From Bacillota bacterium (lineage in GTDB: Bacteria; Bacillota; Clostridia; Acetivibrionales; DTU013), in contig JAEYON010000118.1 in NCBI GenBank assembly GCA_023411645.1, forward strand, positions 1 to 17,845: DNA of 17,845 bases. Reading direction: 5' to 3'. The position numbers and the translations under genes are program-made. A model generated the notes under the pieces. It worked only from the letters and a program-made list of their open reading frames with translations, was not told where the DNA came from and did not search any database. This document shows positions 6,994-14,719 of the stretch, in pieces. Position 1 is the stretch's first letter; each line of letters opens with the position of its first letter.

Positions 6994-7707
6994 TTACTTC
7001 GCCGCCGCGATGGCCTCCTTCAGATTTATATCCCCCGTGTAAAGGGCTTTTCCGACGATTGCTCCCGAGACGCCCAGTTCCTTCAAATTGATAATATCCT
7101 GAAGGCTTGTCACGCCTCCGGATGCGATCACCTCTATCCCAACGCTTTTGACCATTTCCTCCATGGCTTTGAGATTAGGCCCGTTCAGCATCCCATCGCG
7201 TGATATATCTGTATAAATGATAGTCTTTGCCCCAAAATCCTCCATCTTTTTTGCAAATCCTACAGCCGTAAACGAACTTGTTTTAGCCCAGCCCTCGATA
7301 GCTACCAAGCCATCCCTTGCGTCGATGGCAACAGCAAGGTTATTTCCAAAGCTTTCAATAGCTTTCTTTACCATATCTTGATCCTTTACGGCAGAGGTTC
7401 CTAAGATAACTCTTTCTATGCCCTTGCACAGAATAATTTCCATCATCTCAATCGTACGGATACCTCCGCCTAATTGAATCGGTATCCCCAGCTTTACAGC
7501 CATTTCGCTGATAATGGCTATGTTCTGCGGCTCTCCGAGCCTGGCTCCATCCAGATCGATCACATGTAGATACTCCGCTCCCATCTGCTCAAATTCTCTT
7601 GCCATTTTCACGGGATGATTGGAATAAACGGTCTCGTCATTAAATTGACCCTGTACCAGTCTGACGCACTTGCCGCCCTTGATGTCTATTGCGGGGTAGA
7701 TAACCAT
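6994..7707 (-). CDS. hisA: Phosphoribosylformimino-AICAR-phosphate isomerase HisA
   Basis: HisA carries out the Amadori rearrangement of ProFAR to PRFAR, the substrate of HisF. The 237-aa barrel begins MVIYPAIDIKGG, with catalytic Asp8 and Asp129 (AVAIDARDG), phosphate-binding LGGGIR and VIASGGV. A GTG three codons upstream (7716) is in frame, but AGGAG (7716-7720) overlaps that GTG and sits 8 nt before the ATG at 7707, so the ATG is preferred. About 95 nt of purine-rich sequence on the coding strand separate it from hisH, with no terminator seen. Confidence 0.96.
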   Translation of the reverse strand: MVIYPAIDIKGGKCVRLVQGQFNDETVYSNHPVKMAREFEQMGAEYLHVIDLDGARLGEPQNIAIISEMAVKLGIPIQLGGGIRTIEMMEIILCKGIERVILGTSAVKDQDMVKKAIESFGNNLAVAIDARDGLVAIEGWAKTSSFTAVGFAKKMEDFGAKTIIYTDISRDGMLNGPNLKAMEEMVKSVGIEVIASGGVTSLQDIINLKELGVSGAIVGKALYTGDINLKEAIAAAK

Positions 7708-7802
7708 TTCCTTCACTCCTGTATAGATTATTGTAGAATGTTCTATTTTTTATCATTATTGTCTTCATAATCTTTATTTTCTTTATAACCCTGTTTTATC
7801 CG

Positions 7803-8411
7803 TTATATCATTGCCGCCCAGTTCTTCAGAATCTCAAGGCCGATATCTCCGCTCTTTTCAGGGTGAAATTGTGTACCGAAGATCCTGCCGCTGCTGATGG
7901 CCGCATCAAAACGGACGCCATAATCACAGGTGGCCGCAACAATCGCTTTGTCTGATGCATCCAGATAAAAGGAATGGACGAAATAAACAAACGGATTCTC
8001 CGGCAGCCCCCTAAAAAGCGGACTGTCGGTACATTGAAGCGAGTTCCAGCCCATGTGGGGCACCTTCAATCCCACATCCTGCGGCAACCCCCTAATGGCG
8101 CCGTTAAAAAGCCCAAGCCCCCGTACATTTTTACCGCCCTCTTCGCTGGTTTCAAAAAGCATCTGCATCCCAAGACAGATCCCAAGGAAAAGTTTGTTCT
8201 GTCGCACAATTTCACTGACTGCCTGGACCATTCCATGCCTTTCCAGATGCATCATGGCATCTGAGTACGCTCCTACACCCGGCAGGACAACAGCGTCTGC
8301 ACGCCTTATTGTATCAATCTCCGAAGTAATACATGCATTCAGGCCTATAAACCGCATAGCCTTTTCAACACTACCCAGATTTCCAACTCCATAATCTATA
8401 ATTGCTATCAA
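7803..8411 (-). CDS. hisH: Imidazole glycerol phosphate synthase, glutaminase subunit HisH
   Basis: HisH is the class I glutamine amidotransferase that feeds ammonia to HisF. The 202-aa protein keeps the nucleophile Cys79 in GICLGMQ, the oxyanion strand region LPGVGAY, and the His183/Glu185 pair in FHPEKSG. The start is a TTG at 8411; it gives the family-typical N terminus MIAIIDYG, and no upstream ATG is available because the purC stop is only 2 nt away. The ribosome binding site is weak (AAAAGG about 11 nt upstream), so translation is probably coupled to purC. Confidence 0.95.
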   Translation of the reverse strand: MIAIIDYGVGNLGSVEKAMRFIGLNACITSEIDTIRRADAVVLPGVGAYSDAMMHLERHGMVQAVSEIVRQNKLFLGICLGMQMLFETSEEGGKNVRGLGLFNGAIRGLPQDVGLKVPHMGWNSLQCTDSPLFRGLPENPFVYFVHSFYLDASDKAIVAATCDYGVRFDAAISSGRIFGTQFHPEKSGDIGLEILKNWAAMI

Positions 8412-8413
8412 CG

Positions 8414-9298
8414 TTAACCCAGCCTTTTCCCGGTAATTCTTTCGTATGCCTCGATATACTTTGCCTCCGTTTTACTGATGACACTTTTCGGGAGTGCCGG
8501 TGCCGGCGGCTGTTTATTCCATTTGATTTCTTCAAGGTATTCTCTGACAAACTGCTTGTCAAAGCTCTTCTGAGGTCTACCCGGCTCATAATCGGCCATT
8601 TCCCAGAACCTAGAAGAATCCGGCGTAAAGGCTTCATCTGCCAGCACCAGTTTTCCATCCAATATACCGAATTCAAACTTGGTATCTGCAAGAATTATCC
8701 CCTTGCTTTCCGCATGGAGGCAGGCCGCCTTGTACAAAGCCAAGCTGGTATCTCTTAGAAGCGTAGCCATTTCCAAACCGATTAACCGGGTCAGATCTTC
8801 AAACGTCACATTTTCATCGTGTCCTTCCGAAGCCTTTGTAGAAGGCGTGAATATAGGCTCCGGTAGTTTTTCGCACTGTCTTAGCCCTGCAGGAAGTTTA
8901 ATCCCGCAAATGCTGCCGGTGGCGTTGTATTCCTTCAAGCCCGAGCCCTCAAGGTAGCCTCGGACGATGCATTCCGCCTCAGCCATCTTCACCTTGTGCA
9001 CCAGCATAGATCTGCCCTGTAGTTCCTCCTTGTATTTTGACAGACCGTCGGGATATTGGCTTACATCTGTGGTAATCATGTGATTGCCGATGATATTGGA
9101 GGTGTGGTTAAACCAAAACTCCGATATACTGTTGAGTACCTTGCCCTTATTGGGTATCAGGTCGTCAAATACGACGTCAAAGGCCGATATTCTGTCGGTT
9201 ACAACGATCAGCAGTTTGTCGCCCAGGTCATAAACATTTCTCACTTTTCCTCTTATAAAAAGCGGTTTGTCAATAAAATTGGTATCATTAATCAACAT
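8414..9298 (-). CDS. purC: SAICAR synthetase PurC (long form)
   Basis: PurC joins aspartate to CAIR using ATP in purine synthesis, giving SAICAR. The sequence shows RGKVRNVYDLGDKLL (substrate/ATP-binding N terminus), TDRISAFD, the VHKVKMAEAECIVRGYLEGS strand-helix region (in parts), LPEPIFTPSTKA and LADTKFEFG. At 294 aa it is longer than the roughly 235-240 aa of the common bacterial form and resembles in layout the longer yeast-type enzyme. It sits inside the his operon, between hisB (31 nt gap) and hisH (2 nt). AICAR, made later from SAICAR, is also released by HisH/HisF, so the placement links the two pathways. The ATG has AAGGA about 9 nt upstream. Confidence 0.95.
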   Translation of the reverse strand: MLINDTNFIDKPLFIRGKVRNVYDLGDKLLIVVTDRISAFDVVFDDLIPNKGKVLNSISEFWFNHTSNIIGNHMITTDVSQYPDGLSKYKEELQGRSMLVHKVKMAEAECIVRGYLEGSGLKEYNATGSICGIKLPAGLRQCEKLPEPIFTPSTKASEGHDENVTFEDLTRLIGLEMATLLRDTSLALYKAACLHAESKGIILADTKFEFGILDGKLVLADEAFTPDSSRFWEMADYEPGRPQKSFDKQFVREYLEEIKWNKQPPAPALPKSVISKTEAKYIEAYERITGKRLG

Positions 9299-9329
9299 AT
9301 TCCATATCCTTTCTTTCCTGGTTTACTAA

Positions 9330-9917
9330 TTACAGAACGCCTTTGGTGGACATAACCCCTTTTATACGGTCATCACTTCGGACCGACTCATCAAGCGCCC
9401 TTCCAAAAGCCTTGAATACCGCTTCCACGATATGATGATTGTTGCTGCCGTATAGCACATTAATATGTATATTCATTGCCGCATTTACCGAAACCGCTCT
9501 GAAAAATTCTTCTACGAGTTCAGTCTCCATATCGCCAACACGCTCATTGGTGTAGCGTATATTGCAGACCAGATAAGGCCGTCCTCCAAGGTCAACAGAA
9601 ACCATAGCCATAGCTTCATCCATTGGTACATAAGAAGTTCCGTACCTTCTAATAGAGCTTTTGTCTCCCAACGCTTGCCTTAAGGCTTGCCCCAGTACAA
9701 TCCCTATATCCTCCACCGTATGATGGGCATCCACCTGTAAGTCTCCACGGGCTTTGATCTCCAGATTTATTAGTCCGTGCTTCGAAAACAGCGTCAGCAT
9801 ATGATCCAGAAACCCGATACCTGTATCGATAATTGAATTTCCTTCCCCGTCGAGCTCCAGCTTCAATGTAATATCTGTTTCGGCTGTCTTTCTGCTCAAT
9901 TGCGCAGTTCTGGACAT
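9330..9917 (-). CDS. hisB: Imidazoleglycerol-phosphate dehydratase HisB
   Basis: HisB dehydrates imidazole glycerol phosphate to imidazole acetol phosphate, the HisC substrate. It is a monofunctional 195-aa form without a histidinol phosphatase domain. Metal-binding and family motifs are intact: GIGFLDHML, DAHHTVEDIGIVLGQAL, VPMDEAMA, DLGGRPYL and HHIVEAVFKAFGRAL. The frame extends 10 codons further upstream to 9947, but the ATG at 9917 has GGAGG 8 nt away and gives the usual N terminus. It follows a 337-bp gap after hisC and has a candidate promoter of its own at 9952-9981. Confidence 0.96.
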   Translation of the reverse strand: MSRTAQLSRKTAETDITLKLELDGEGNSIIDTGIGFLDHMLTLFSKHGLINLEIKARGDLQVDAHHTVEDIGIVLGQALRQALGDKSSIRRYGTSYVPMDEAMAMVSVDLGGRPYLVCNIRYTNERVGDMETELVEEFFRAVSVNAAMNIHINVLYGSNNHHIVEAVFKAFGRALDESVRSDDRIKGVMSTKGVL

Positions 9918-9951
9918 ATTGCACCTCCGCTTGTTCATCTTTACCATCGTA

Positions 9952-9981
9952 ATTATAACAAAACTGCCATATACAAATCCA
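9952..9981 (-). promoter_or_regulatory. Candidate internal promoter for hisB-purC-hisHAF-hisIE
   Basis: On the minus strand a perfect TATAAT (9952-9957) is preceded by TGT, an extended -10 (TGnTATAAT). The -35 is weak (TGGATT at 9976-9981 with 18-nt spacing). It lies 35-64 nt before the hisB ATG and would give the downstream half of the operon separate transcription. Confidence 0.5.
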
Positions 9982-10169
9982 CAGAATTTGATATTTTTAT
10001 TTTTCTAGTGCCTGCAACACTGTTATTCCGATTTTGTTTCCAAGCACCTACTGTAGTGCTCCCCTTGTCACACTGCGTTGTTGCTGAGGAGATGTAAGTA
10101 TTTTAAGGAGCTGTTGTACAATAACATAAACAAGCGCTTCATTTGCATGAGCTATATAGTTCTGCTCGG

Positions 10170-10241
10170 GCAAGTCGAAACTCGCAAAAATGCTTCGGAA
10201 AGTATTGATATGTAGCCTTTTTGCTCAGACAGTCGACTTGC
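10170..10241. repeat. Nested 72-nt stem-loop downstream of hisC
   Basis: The outer stem pairs GCAAGTCGA (10170-10178) with TCGACTTGC (10233-10241); an inner stem pairs GCAAAAA (10184-10190) with TTTTTGC (10218-10224). It begins 13 nt after the hisC stop. The size and two-step pairing suggest a structured RNA or a dispersed intergenic repeat rather than an intrinsic terminator. Confidence 0.5.
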
Positions 10242-10254
10242 TTGTCCTAAATTT

Positions 10255-11322
10255 TCATCCCTGTTCACTTAAAATATCGTCCAATGCCGTAGCAACGGCT
10301 GTCATCTCCTCATCCGTGCCTATACTGATCCGGAGATGGTTGTTTATCAGCGGATTGTTGAAGTAACGGACAAGAATGCCCCGCTTGCGAAGCTCCATAA
10401 ATATTTTCTCAGCACGTACGCTATTGTGGCTGACAAAAACAAAATTGGCCGCAGAATCGGTAACTGCAAAATCTCTTTTTATAAGCTCCCTGGCAAATTT
10501 TTCGCGCGTGGCAACGACCTTTTCCGTAACCGTCCTGTAGTACCCTCCATCCTTCAGCGCCGCCGCACCGGCAGCGATAGCCAGTCTGTCAAGCGTATAG
10601 GAATTAAATGAGTTCTTCACACTGTCCAGCGCACAGATCAATTCACTGTCTCCGAACGCAAATCCTATTCTCATTCCGGCCAGCGCGCGGGATTTGGAAA
10701 ATGTCTGTATGACCAGCAGATTCGGGTATTCACTAATCAGTCCAACTGCCGACTCTCCACCATAATCGATATAGGCCTCGTCCACAATAACAACAGTATC
10801 AGGATTGCCTTCCAGCAGTGTACGGATGGCCGACAGCGGCATAGCCTTGCCTGTCGGAGCATTCGGATTTGCCAGAATCACCCCTCCGCAGCTGTTCATA
10901 AGCTGTTCGGAGGGAATGTTAAATTCACTGTCCAGAGGCGTGGTGACATAGTCTAACTGAAACAGCGACGCGTATACCGGGTAGAAGGAGTAGGTTATAT
11001 TGGGAAACACGATTGTCCGGCCGGGGTCAAAGAACGCCATAAAGGCAAAGGCAAGCACCTCATCGGAGCCGTTTCCCGCAAAGATCTGATCCTTTTGTAT
11101 CCCATAGCTCTCAGCCGCCGCACTGATCAAACTGTCACATGTCGGATCGGGATATAGTCTGAGACTGTCGTCCGACGCTTCCCTGATCGCCTCAAGCACC
11201 TTCGGTGAAGGGCTATAAGGGCTCTCATTGGTGTTGAGCTTGATATATCGTCTGTCCCTTGGCTGTTCACCCGGTACATAGGGTTTAAGCCCGCTGGCCA
11301 GAGTACTCCAGTATTTATTCAT
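10255..11322 (-). CDS. hisC: Histidinol-phosphate aminotransferase HisC
   Basis: HisC is the PLP-dependent fold-type I aminotransferase that converts imidazole acetol phosphate and glutamate to histidinol phosphate. The 355-aa product shows LNTNESPYSPSP, the phosphate-binding GNGSDE, ANPNAPTG, DEAYIDYG and the Schiff-base lysine Lys210 in TFSKSRALAGMRIGF. The frame reaches back to a GTG at 11358 that overlaps the hisD stop, but that GTG has no ribosome binding site, while the ATG at 11322 has GAGGAG 9 nt upstream and a normal N terminus. A possible alternative start adds 12 residues. The gap to hisD is 32 nt. Confidence 0.95.
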   Translation of the reverse strand: MNKYWSTLASGLKPYVPGEQPRDRRYIKLNTNESPYSPSPKVLEAIREASDDSLRLYPDPTCDSLISAAAESYGIQKDQIFAGNGSDEVLAFAFMAFFDPGRTIVFPNITYSFYPVYASLFQLDYVTTPLDSEFNIPSEQLMNSCGGVILANPNAPTGKAMPLSAIRTLLEGNPDTVVIVDEAYIDYGGESAVGLISEYPNLLVIQTFSKSRALAGMRIGFAFGDSELICALDSVKNSFNSYTLDRLAIAAGAAALKDGGYYRTVTEKVVATREKFARELIKRDFAVTDSAANFVFVSHNSVRAEKIFMELRKRGILVRYFNNPLINNHLRISIGTDEEMTAVATALDDILSEQG

Positions 11323-11354
11323 TGTTTTTCTCTCCTCACCTTCCGCCTTGCCGC

Positions 11355-12665
11355 TCACTTGCCGTTTTTCTCTACAAACCGCACTCTGATCGCATTTGCA
11401 TGCCCTTCCAGGCCCTCATATTCCGCAAATCGTATCACGTCACCGCTTGCCTTCTCCAGTGCCTGTCTGGTATACGAGATCACACTGGATTTTTTCATGT
11501 AGTCATCTACATTCAGCGGAGAGAAAAATCTAGCCGTTCCGCCGGTGGGAAGCACATGATTCGGACCCGCAAAATAATCCCCCAACGGCTCCGGTGACCA
11601 GTGTCCAAGGAAGACAGCACCTGCATTTTTCACATAGCCCAATCGGCTGAACGGATCCTCTATGCACAGCTCCAGGTGCTCAGGAGCAATACGGTTCACA
11701 ACATCCATTGCTTCATCCAGATCGTTTACAATAACAGCCGCGCCGTAACCAGCGAGAGATTTGTACAAGATATCTTTTCTGGCCAGCTTTGCAGCCTGCT
11801 TTTCAATTTCTGTGCATACAGCCTGCGCCAGCTTCTCTGAGGGAGTGACCAGAATGGATGCCGAAAGATCATCATGTTCGGCCTGAGACAGCAGATCGGC
11901 AGCAACATATTCGGGATTGGCGGAATCATCGGCGACTACGGTGATCTCACTGGGTCCTGCAAACATATCGATATCACAATAGCCGAATACAAGTCTTTTA
12001 GCTGTTGATACATAAATGTTTCCGGGACCGAATATCTTATCTACCTTTGGTATGGAACAGGTGCCAAAGGCCATCGCCGCAATAGCCTGAGCGCCGCCCG
12101 CCTTGAAGATTTCTGACACACCGGCTTCCTGCGCTGCTACAAGTACGCCAGGATCGATTTTCCCATCCCTGCCCGGCGGTGTAACCATTATAATTTTTTC
12201 AACACCGGCTACCTTTGCGGGCAGTGCGTTCATCAATACGGATGAGGTCAGCACCGCTGTTCCGCCCGGCACATAGATACCTACTATTTCAAGGGGTCTG
12301 TACAGCTGCCCAAGTAAAATGCCGTCATTGCCTGTTGTAAACCAGGAATTCTGCTTCTGTTTCTCATGGAAGGCAATTATATTTTCCTTTGCCCTCCTTA
12401 TCACACCGATCATTTCCGGGTCTGCCAGATCGTATGCTTCCTTTATCTCACGATCGGAGACCTTCATGGATGAGGGCTCCATCTCAACCCTGTCAAAAAG
12501 CTTTGTATACTCCAGCAGTGCTTCGTCACCTTTTGACCTGATGTTTGCCAGGATTTCATCCACTACCCGCACAACATCCATCTGCCCGACTCTGTCCCGC
12601 CCGACCAGTTTGCTAAAGAGACCGGCATCCCTGCCGTTTCGCATATCAATAATTCTGATCATCAT
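11355..12665 (-). CDS. hisD: Histidinol dehydrogenase HisD
   Basis: HisD oxidises histidinol twice with NAD+ to histidine, the last step of the pathway. At 436 aa it has the usual length. Visible family features are YVPGGTA (near 131), the NAD-region GPGNIYV, the conserved FAGPSE, the zinc-ligand candidates Gln261 and His264 (LLSQAEHD) and Asp363, the catalytic Glu329-His330 pair in RIAPEH, and a C-terminal GHANAIRVR. Two ATG codons stand in tandem at the start, with AAGGAAGGA a few bases upstream. It lies 30 nt after hisG. Confidence 0.97.
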   Translation of the reverse strand: MMIRIIDMRNGRDAGLFSKLVGRDRVGQMDVVRVVDEILANIRSKGDEALLEYTKLFDRVEMEPSSMKVSDREIKEAYDLADPEMIGVIRRAKENIIAFHEKQKQNSWFTTGNDGILLGQLYRPLEIVGIYVPGGTAVLTSSVLMNALPAKVAGVEKIIMVTPPGRDGKIDPGVLVAAQEAGVSEIFKAGGAQAIAAMAFGTCSIPKVDKIFGPGNIYVSTAKRLVFGYCDIDMFAGPSEITVVADDSANPEYVAADLLSQAEHDDLSASILVTPSEKLAQAVCTEIEKQAAKLARKDILYKSLAGYGAAVIVNDLDEAMDVVNRIAPEHLELCIEDPFSRLGYVKNAGAVFLGHWSPEPLGDYFAGPNHVLPTGGTARFFSPLNVDDYMKKSSVISYTRQALEKASGDVIRFAEYEGLEGHANAIRVRFVEKNGK

Positions 12666-12695
12666 CCTAATCCTTCCTTATAGTTGTATCTTTTT

Positions 12696-13340
12696 CTATT
12701 CTATTTCCTGTAATTGTTTCTTGAGGCCTTCTATAATTCTATTGATCCGTTCATTCTCCATTTTCATACTCACCCTATTCACCACCAACCTTGCGCTGAT
12801 GTCAGCAATGGTATCCAATATGACAAGTCCGTTGTCTTTCAGCGTTCTCCCGCTTTCCACCAGATCCACTATGACCTCCGACAGACCGACCAGCGGCGCA
12901 AGCTCCACCGATCCGCTCAGCTTGATTACCTCTATGGATTCACGTCGTTTATGCTCAAAGTACTCTTTGGCAATACGTGGATATTTTGTGCCGACTCTCT
13001 TGTTATTCAGACTATCCAGTTTACCGGCCAGCTCAGCAGGGCCTGCGACCACCATACGGCAAGCAGCAAATCCAAGATTCAGCACCTCATACAAATGCCT
13101 TCCTTCTTCTAGCAGCGTATCCTTGCCGACCACACCGATGTCTGCCGCGCCATATTCCACATAGGTAGGCACATCAGCAGGCTTTACAAGAAAAAACCTG
13201 GTTTTACTCTTTTCATCCGTAAAAATCAGTCTGCGCGATTCGTCCCGGTATTCGGAGCAATCAATCCCGATCTTCTCCAACATTTCTATAGACAGATCTG
13301 CAAGTCTTCCCTTTGACAACGCTATTGTAAGATATCTCAA
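12696..13340 (-). CDS. hisG: ATP phosphoribosyltransferase catalytic subunit, short form HisG
   Basis: HisG starts the pathway, joining ATP and PRPP to give PR-ATP. The protein of about 214 aa is the short form, which lacks the C-terminal histidine-binding domain of long HisG and needs HisZ as partner and sensor; hisZ is indeed the gene just upstream. Motifs: LTIALSKGRL, FFLVKPADVPTYVEYGAADIG (in parts), and the PRPP-binding segment IVDLVESGRTLKDNGL. Start choice: a GTG at 13349 overlaps the hisZ stop and abuts GAGG with no spacing, whereas a TTG at 13340 has GAGG at 8 nt and yields the common N terminus; both are possible and differ by three codons. Confidence 0.94.
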   Translation of the reverse strand: MRYLTIALSKGRLADLSIEMLEKIGIDCSEYRDESRRLIFTDEKSKTRFFLVKPADVPTYVEYGAADIGVVGKDTLLEEGRHLYEVLNLGFAACRMVVAGPAELAGKLDSLNNKRVGTKYPRIAKEYFEHKRRESIEVIKLSGSVELAPLVGLSEVIVDLVESGRTLKDNGLVILDTIADISARLVVNRVSMKMENERINRIIEGLKKQLQEIE

Positions 13341-13345
13341 TTTAC

Positions 13346-14602
13346 TCACCTCTTCAATAATTCACTGATTCTTACGCTGGCTGTTTCGCCTGACTCTAAA
13401 TAATGGATCTCTACCGTATCCTCATCAACAATATTGATCACGCCGCCGATATTCTTTGCGGCGGCATATCTTTTGGCCTCTTCAATTGTGTACCCTGCAA
13501 TGTCAAGCTCTACCACAATGCCCTGCTTCCTCAGCTCGGCACATAGCTCGAAAGCAGTCCTTCTGCCGGATACCGTATAGCATACGAAGCTGTCGATCGT
13601 CGGTTTTTCTGTCGTCACCTTCTGTCTTTGCAGCGCCATCATGATCATATTGACTCCAAGAGAAAAACCGGTTGCAGGGCAATTCATTCCAAACTCTCCC
13701 ACAAGCCTGTCATATCTGCCGCCAGTAAGGACGGGGAAGCCTATACCATAAGTGAATCCCCTGAAAATAATGCCTGTATCATATGCAAGGCCTCTGAGCA
13801 TACCCAAATCCACCGATACATACTGCCCGAGGCCATAATCTTCCAGTATATGCAGCACCTGCCTGATATTTTCCAGCGCATCGGCGGAACGTTTATTCAA
13901 CGCAAGTGCTTCAACCTTTTCGATCACTTCAACTGAGCCAAAAAGTCCGGGGAGATCAAAAATTAGCTTTTTCAAATTCTCCTTGATCTCACAGCGCTTC
14001 AGAAATTCCTCCAGACCAACATAGTCTTTCCGGTCGATCAGCCTGCGTACCTGTACGGTATCCTCTTCCGACAGGCCGGTCTCTTCCATCAGTCCATTAA
14101 AAAACTCCACCTGTCCGATATCCACCTGAAAGCTTTCCAGCCCGGCCTCTTTCAATGACTGTATGGCGATTGCTATCACTTCGGCATCGGACTGAGGCGT
14201 ATTGACTCCAAGCACCTCTATTCCCGCCTGGGTAAATTCATTCTGCTTTCCTCCGCCATAATCATTATATCTGAAAACATTTCCTACATAAGAAACCCGG
14301 AGAGGATACTCTGCTTCCCTGTATTTTGTTGCGGTAATCCTTGCGACGGGAACCGTGATATCCGGGCGCAGAACCAATATTCTTCCCTGCTGGTCAAAGA
14401 ATTTGAACATGTTTTCCTGAGGCATTGCACCTTCTTCGGATGCAAAAACATCATAAAACTCAATCGTCGGAGTCTCCACCTCACAAAAACCGCAGCTTCT
14501 GAACAACGACCTGAATTTTTGTTCCAGACCTCTTTTCAGGTGACAGTCCTCAAACAGGATATCCTGCACCCCATCCGCCGTATAGATCTTCCAGTTTGAC
14601 AT
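13346..14602 (-). CDS. hisZ: ATP phosphoribosyltransferase regulatory subunit HisZ
   Basis: HisZ is a paralogue of histidyl-tRNA synthetase that has lost aminoacylation and forms a hetero-octamer with short HisG, conferring activity and histidine feedback. The synthetase core is clear: ADGVQDILFED at the start, LRPDITVPVAR (79-88), FRYNDYGGGKQNEF (110-123) and the late RGLAYDTGIIFRGF. At 418 aa it also has a C-terminal segment of about 85 residues (from about 335) shaped like the anticodon-binding domain of HisRS. A true hisS is less likely, given the departures around motif 2 and the position directly before hisG. It is the first gene of the operon; the ATG has GAGGTG 8 nt upstream. Confidence 0.92.
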   Translation of the reverse strand: MSNWKIYTADGVQDILFEDCHLKRGLEQKFRSLFRSCGFCEVETPTIEFYDVFASEEGAMPQENMFKFFDQQGRILVLRPDITVPVARITATKYREAEYPLRVSYVGNVFRYNDYGGGKQNEFTQAGIEVLGVNTPQSDAEVIAIAIQSLKEAGLESFQVDIGQVEFFNGLMEETGLSEEDTVQVRRLIDRKDYVGLEEFLKRCEIKENLKKLIFDLPGLFGSVEVIEKVEALALNKRSADALENIRQVLHILEDYGLGQYVSVDLGMLRGLAYDTGIIFRGFTYGIGFPVLTGGRYDRLVGEFGMNCPATGFSLGVNMIMMALQRQKVTTEKPTIDSFVCYTVSGRRTAFELCAELRKQGIVVELDIAGYTIEEAKRYAAAKNIGGVINIVDEDTVEIHYLESGETASVRISELLKR

Positions 14603-14666
14603 TTATTACACCTCGTTTGCTTTATCGCTTTACCACGCTAAACTTATAAATCAATGAATTGAAAAC

Positions 14667-14696
14667 ATTATAAAATAAAAGGCCTTGTTTTGTCAA
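14667..14696 (-). promoter_or_regulatory. his operon sigma-A promoter
   Basis: Minus strand TTGACA (14691-14696) and TATAAT (14667-14672), both perfect consensus boxes, with 18-nt spacing. Transcription would begin near 14660, giving a leader of about 58 nt before hisZ. That leader is too short for a T-box, and I see no His-rich leader peptide. Confidence 0.85.
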
Positions 14697-14719
14697 TGGC
14701 TTTATTAATGCTCCCTGTC

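Larger units (their letters stand above)
9918..10254. other. 337-bp gene-free gap inside the his operon
   Basis: No coding sequence can be supported here on either strand. From hisC towards hisB the gap holds a long nested stem-loop (10170-10241), a short hairpin (AGCAC 10043-10047 with GTGCT 10056-10060), and a candidate promoter close to hisB. I see no T-box consensus, and neither hairpin leads into a T-run, so termination of the his transcript here is not evident. Confidence 0.55.

Noticed and set aside
8371..8691. 106-codon minus-strand frame overlapping hisH and purC
   Set aside because: An out-of-frame shadow of the purC 3' end; Arg/Ser-rich with no family features.
9918..10254. T-box or riboswitch in front of hisB
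   Set aside because: No T-box-like conserved segment or specifier loop could be seen; the hairpins present do not resemble a known riboswitch.
12319..13164. 281-codon plus-strand reading frame
   Set aside because: It lies antisense to hisD and hisG, which have full family motifs. Its product is Ser/Leu/Ile-rich low-complexity, as expected from a shadow frame.
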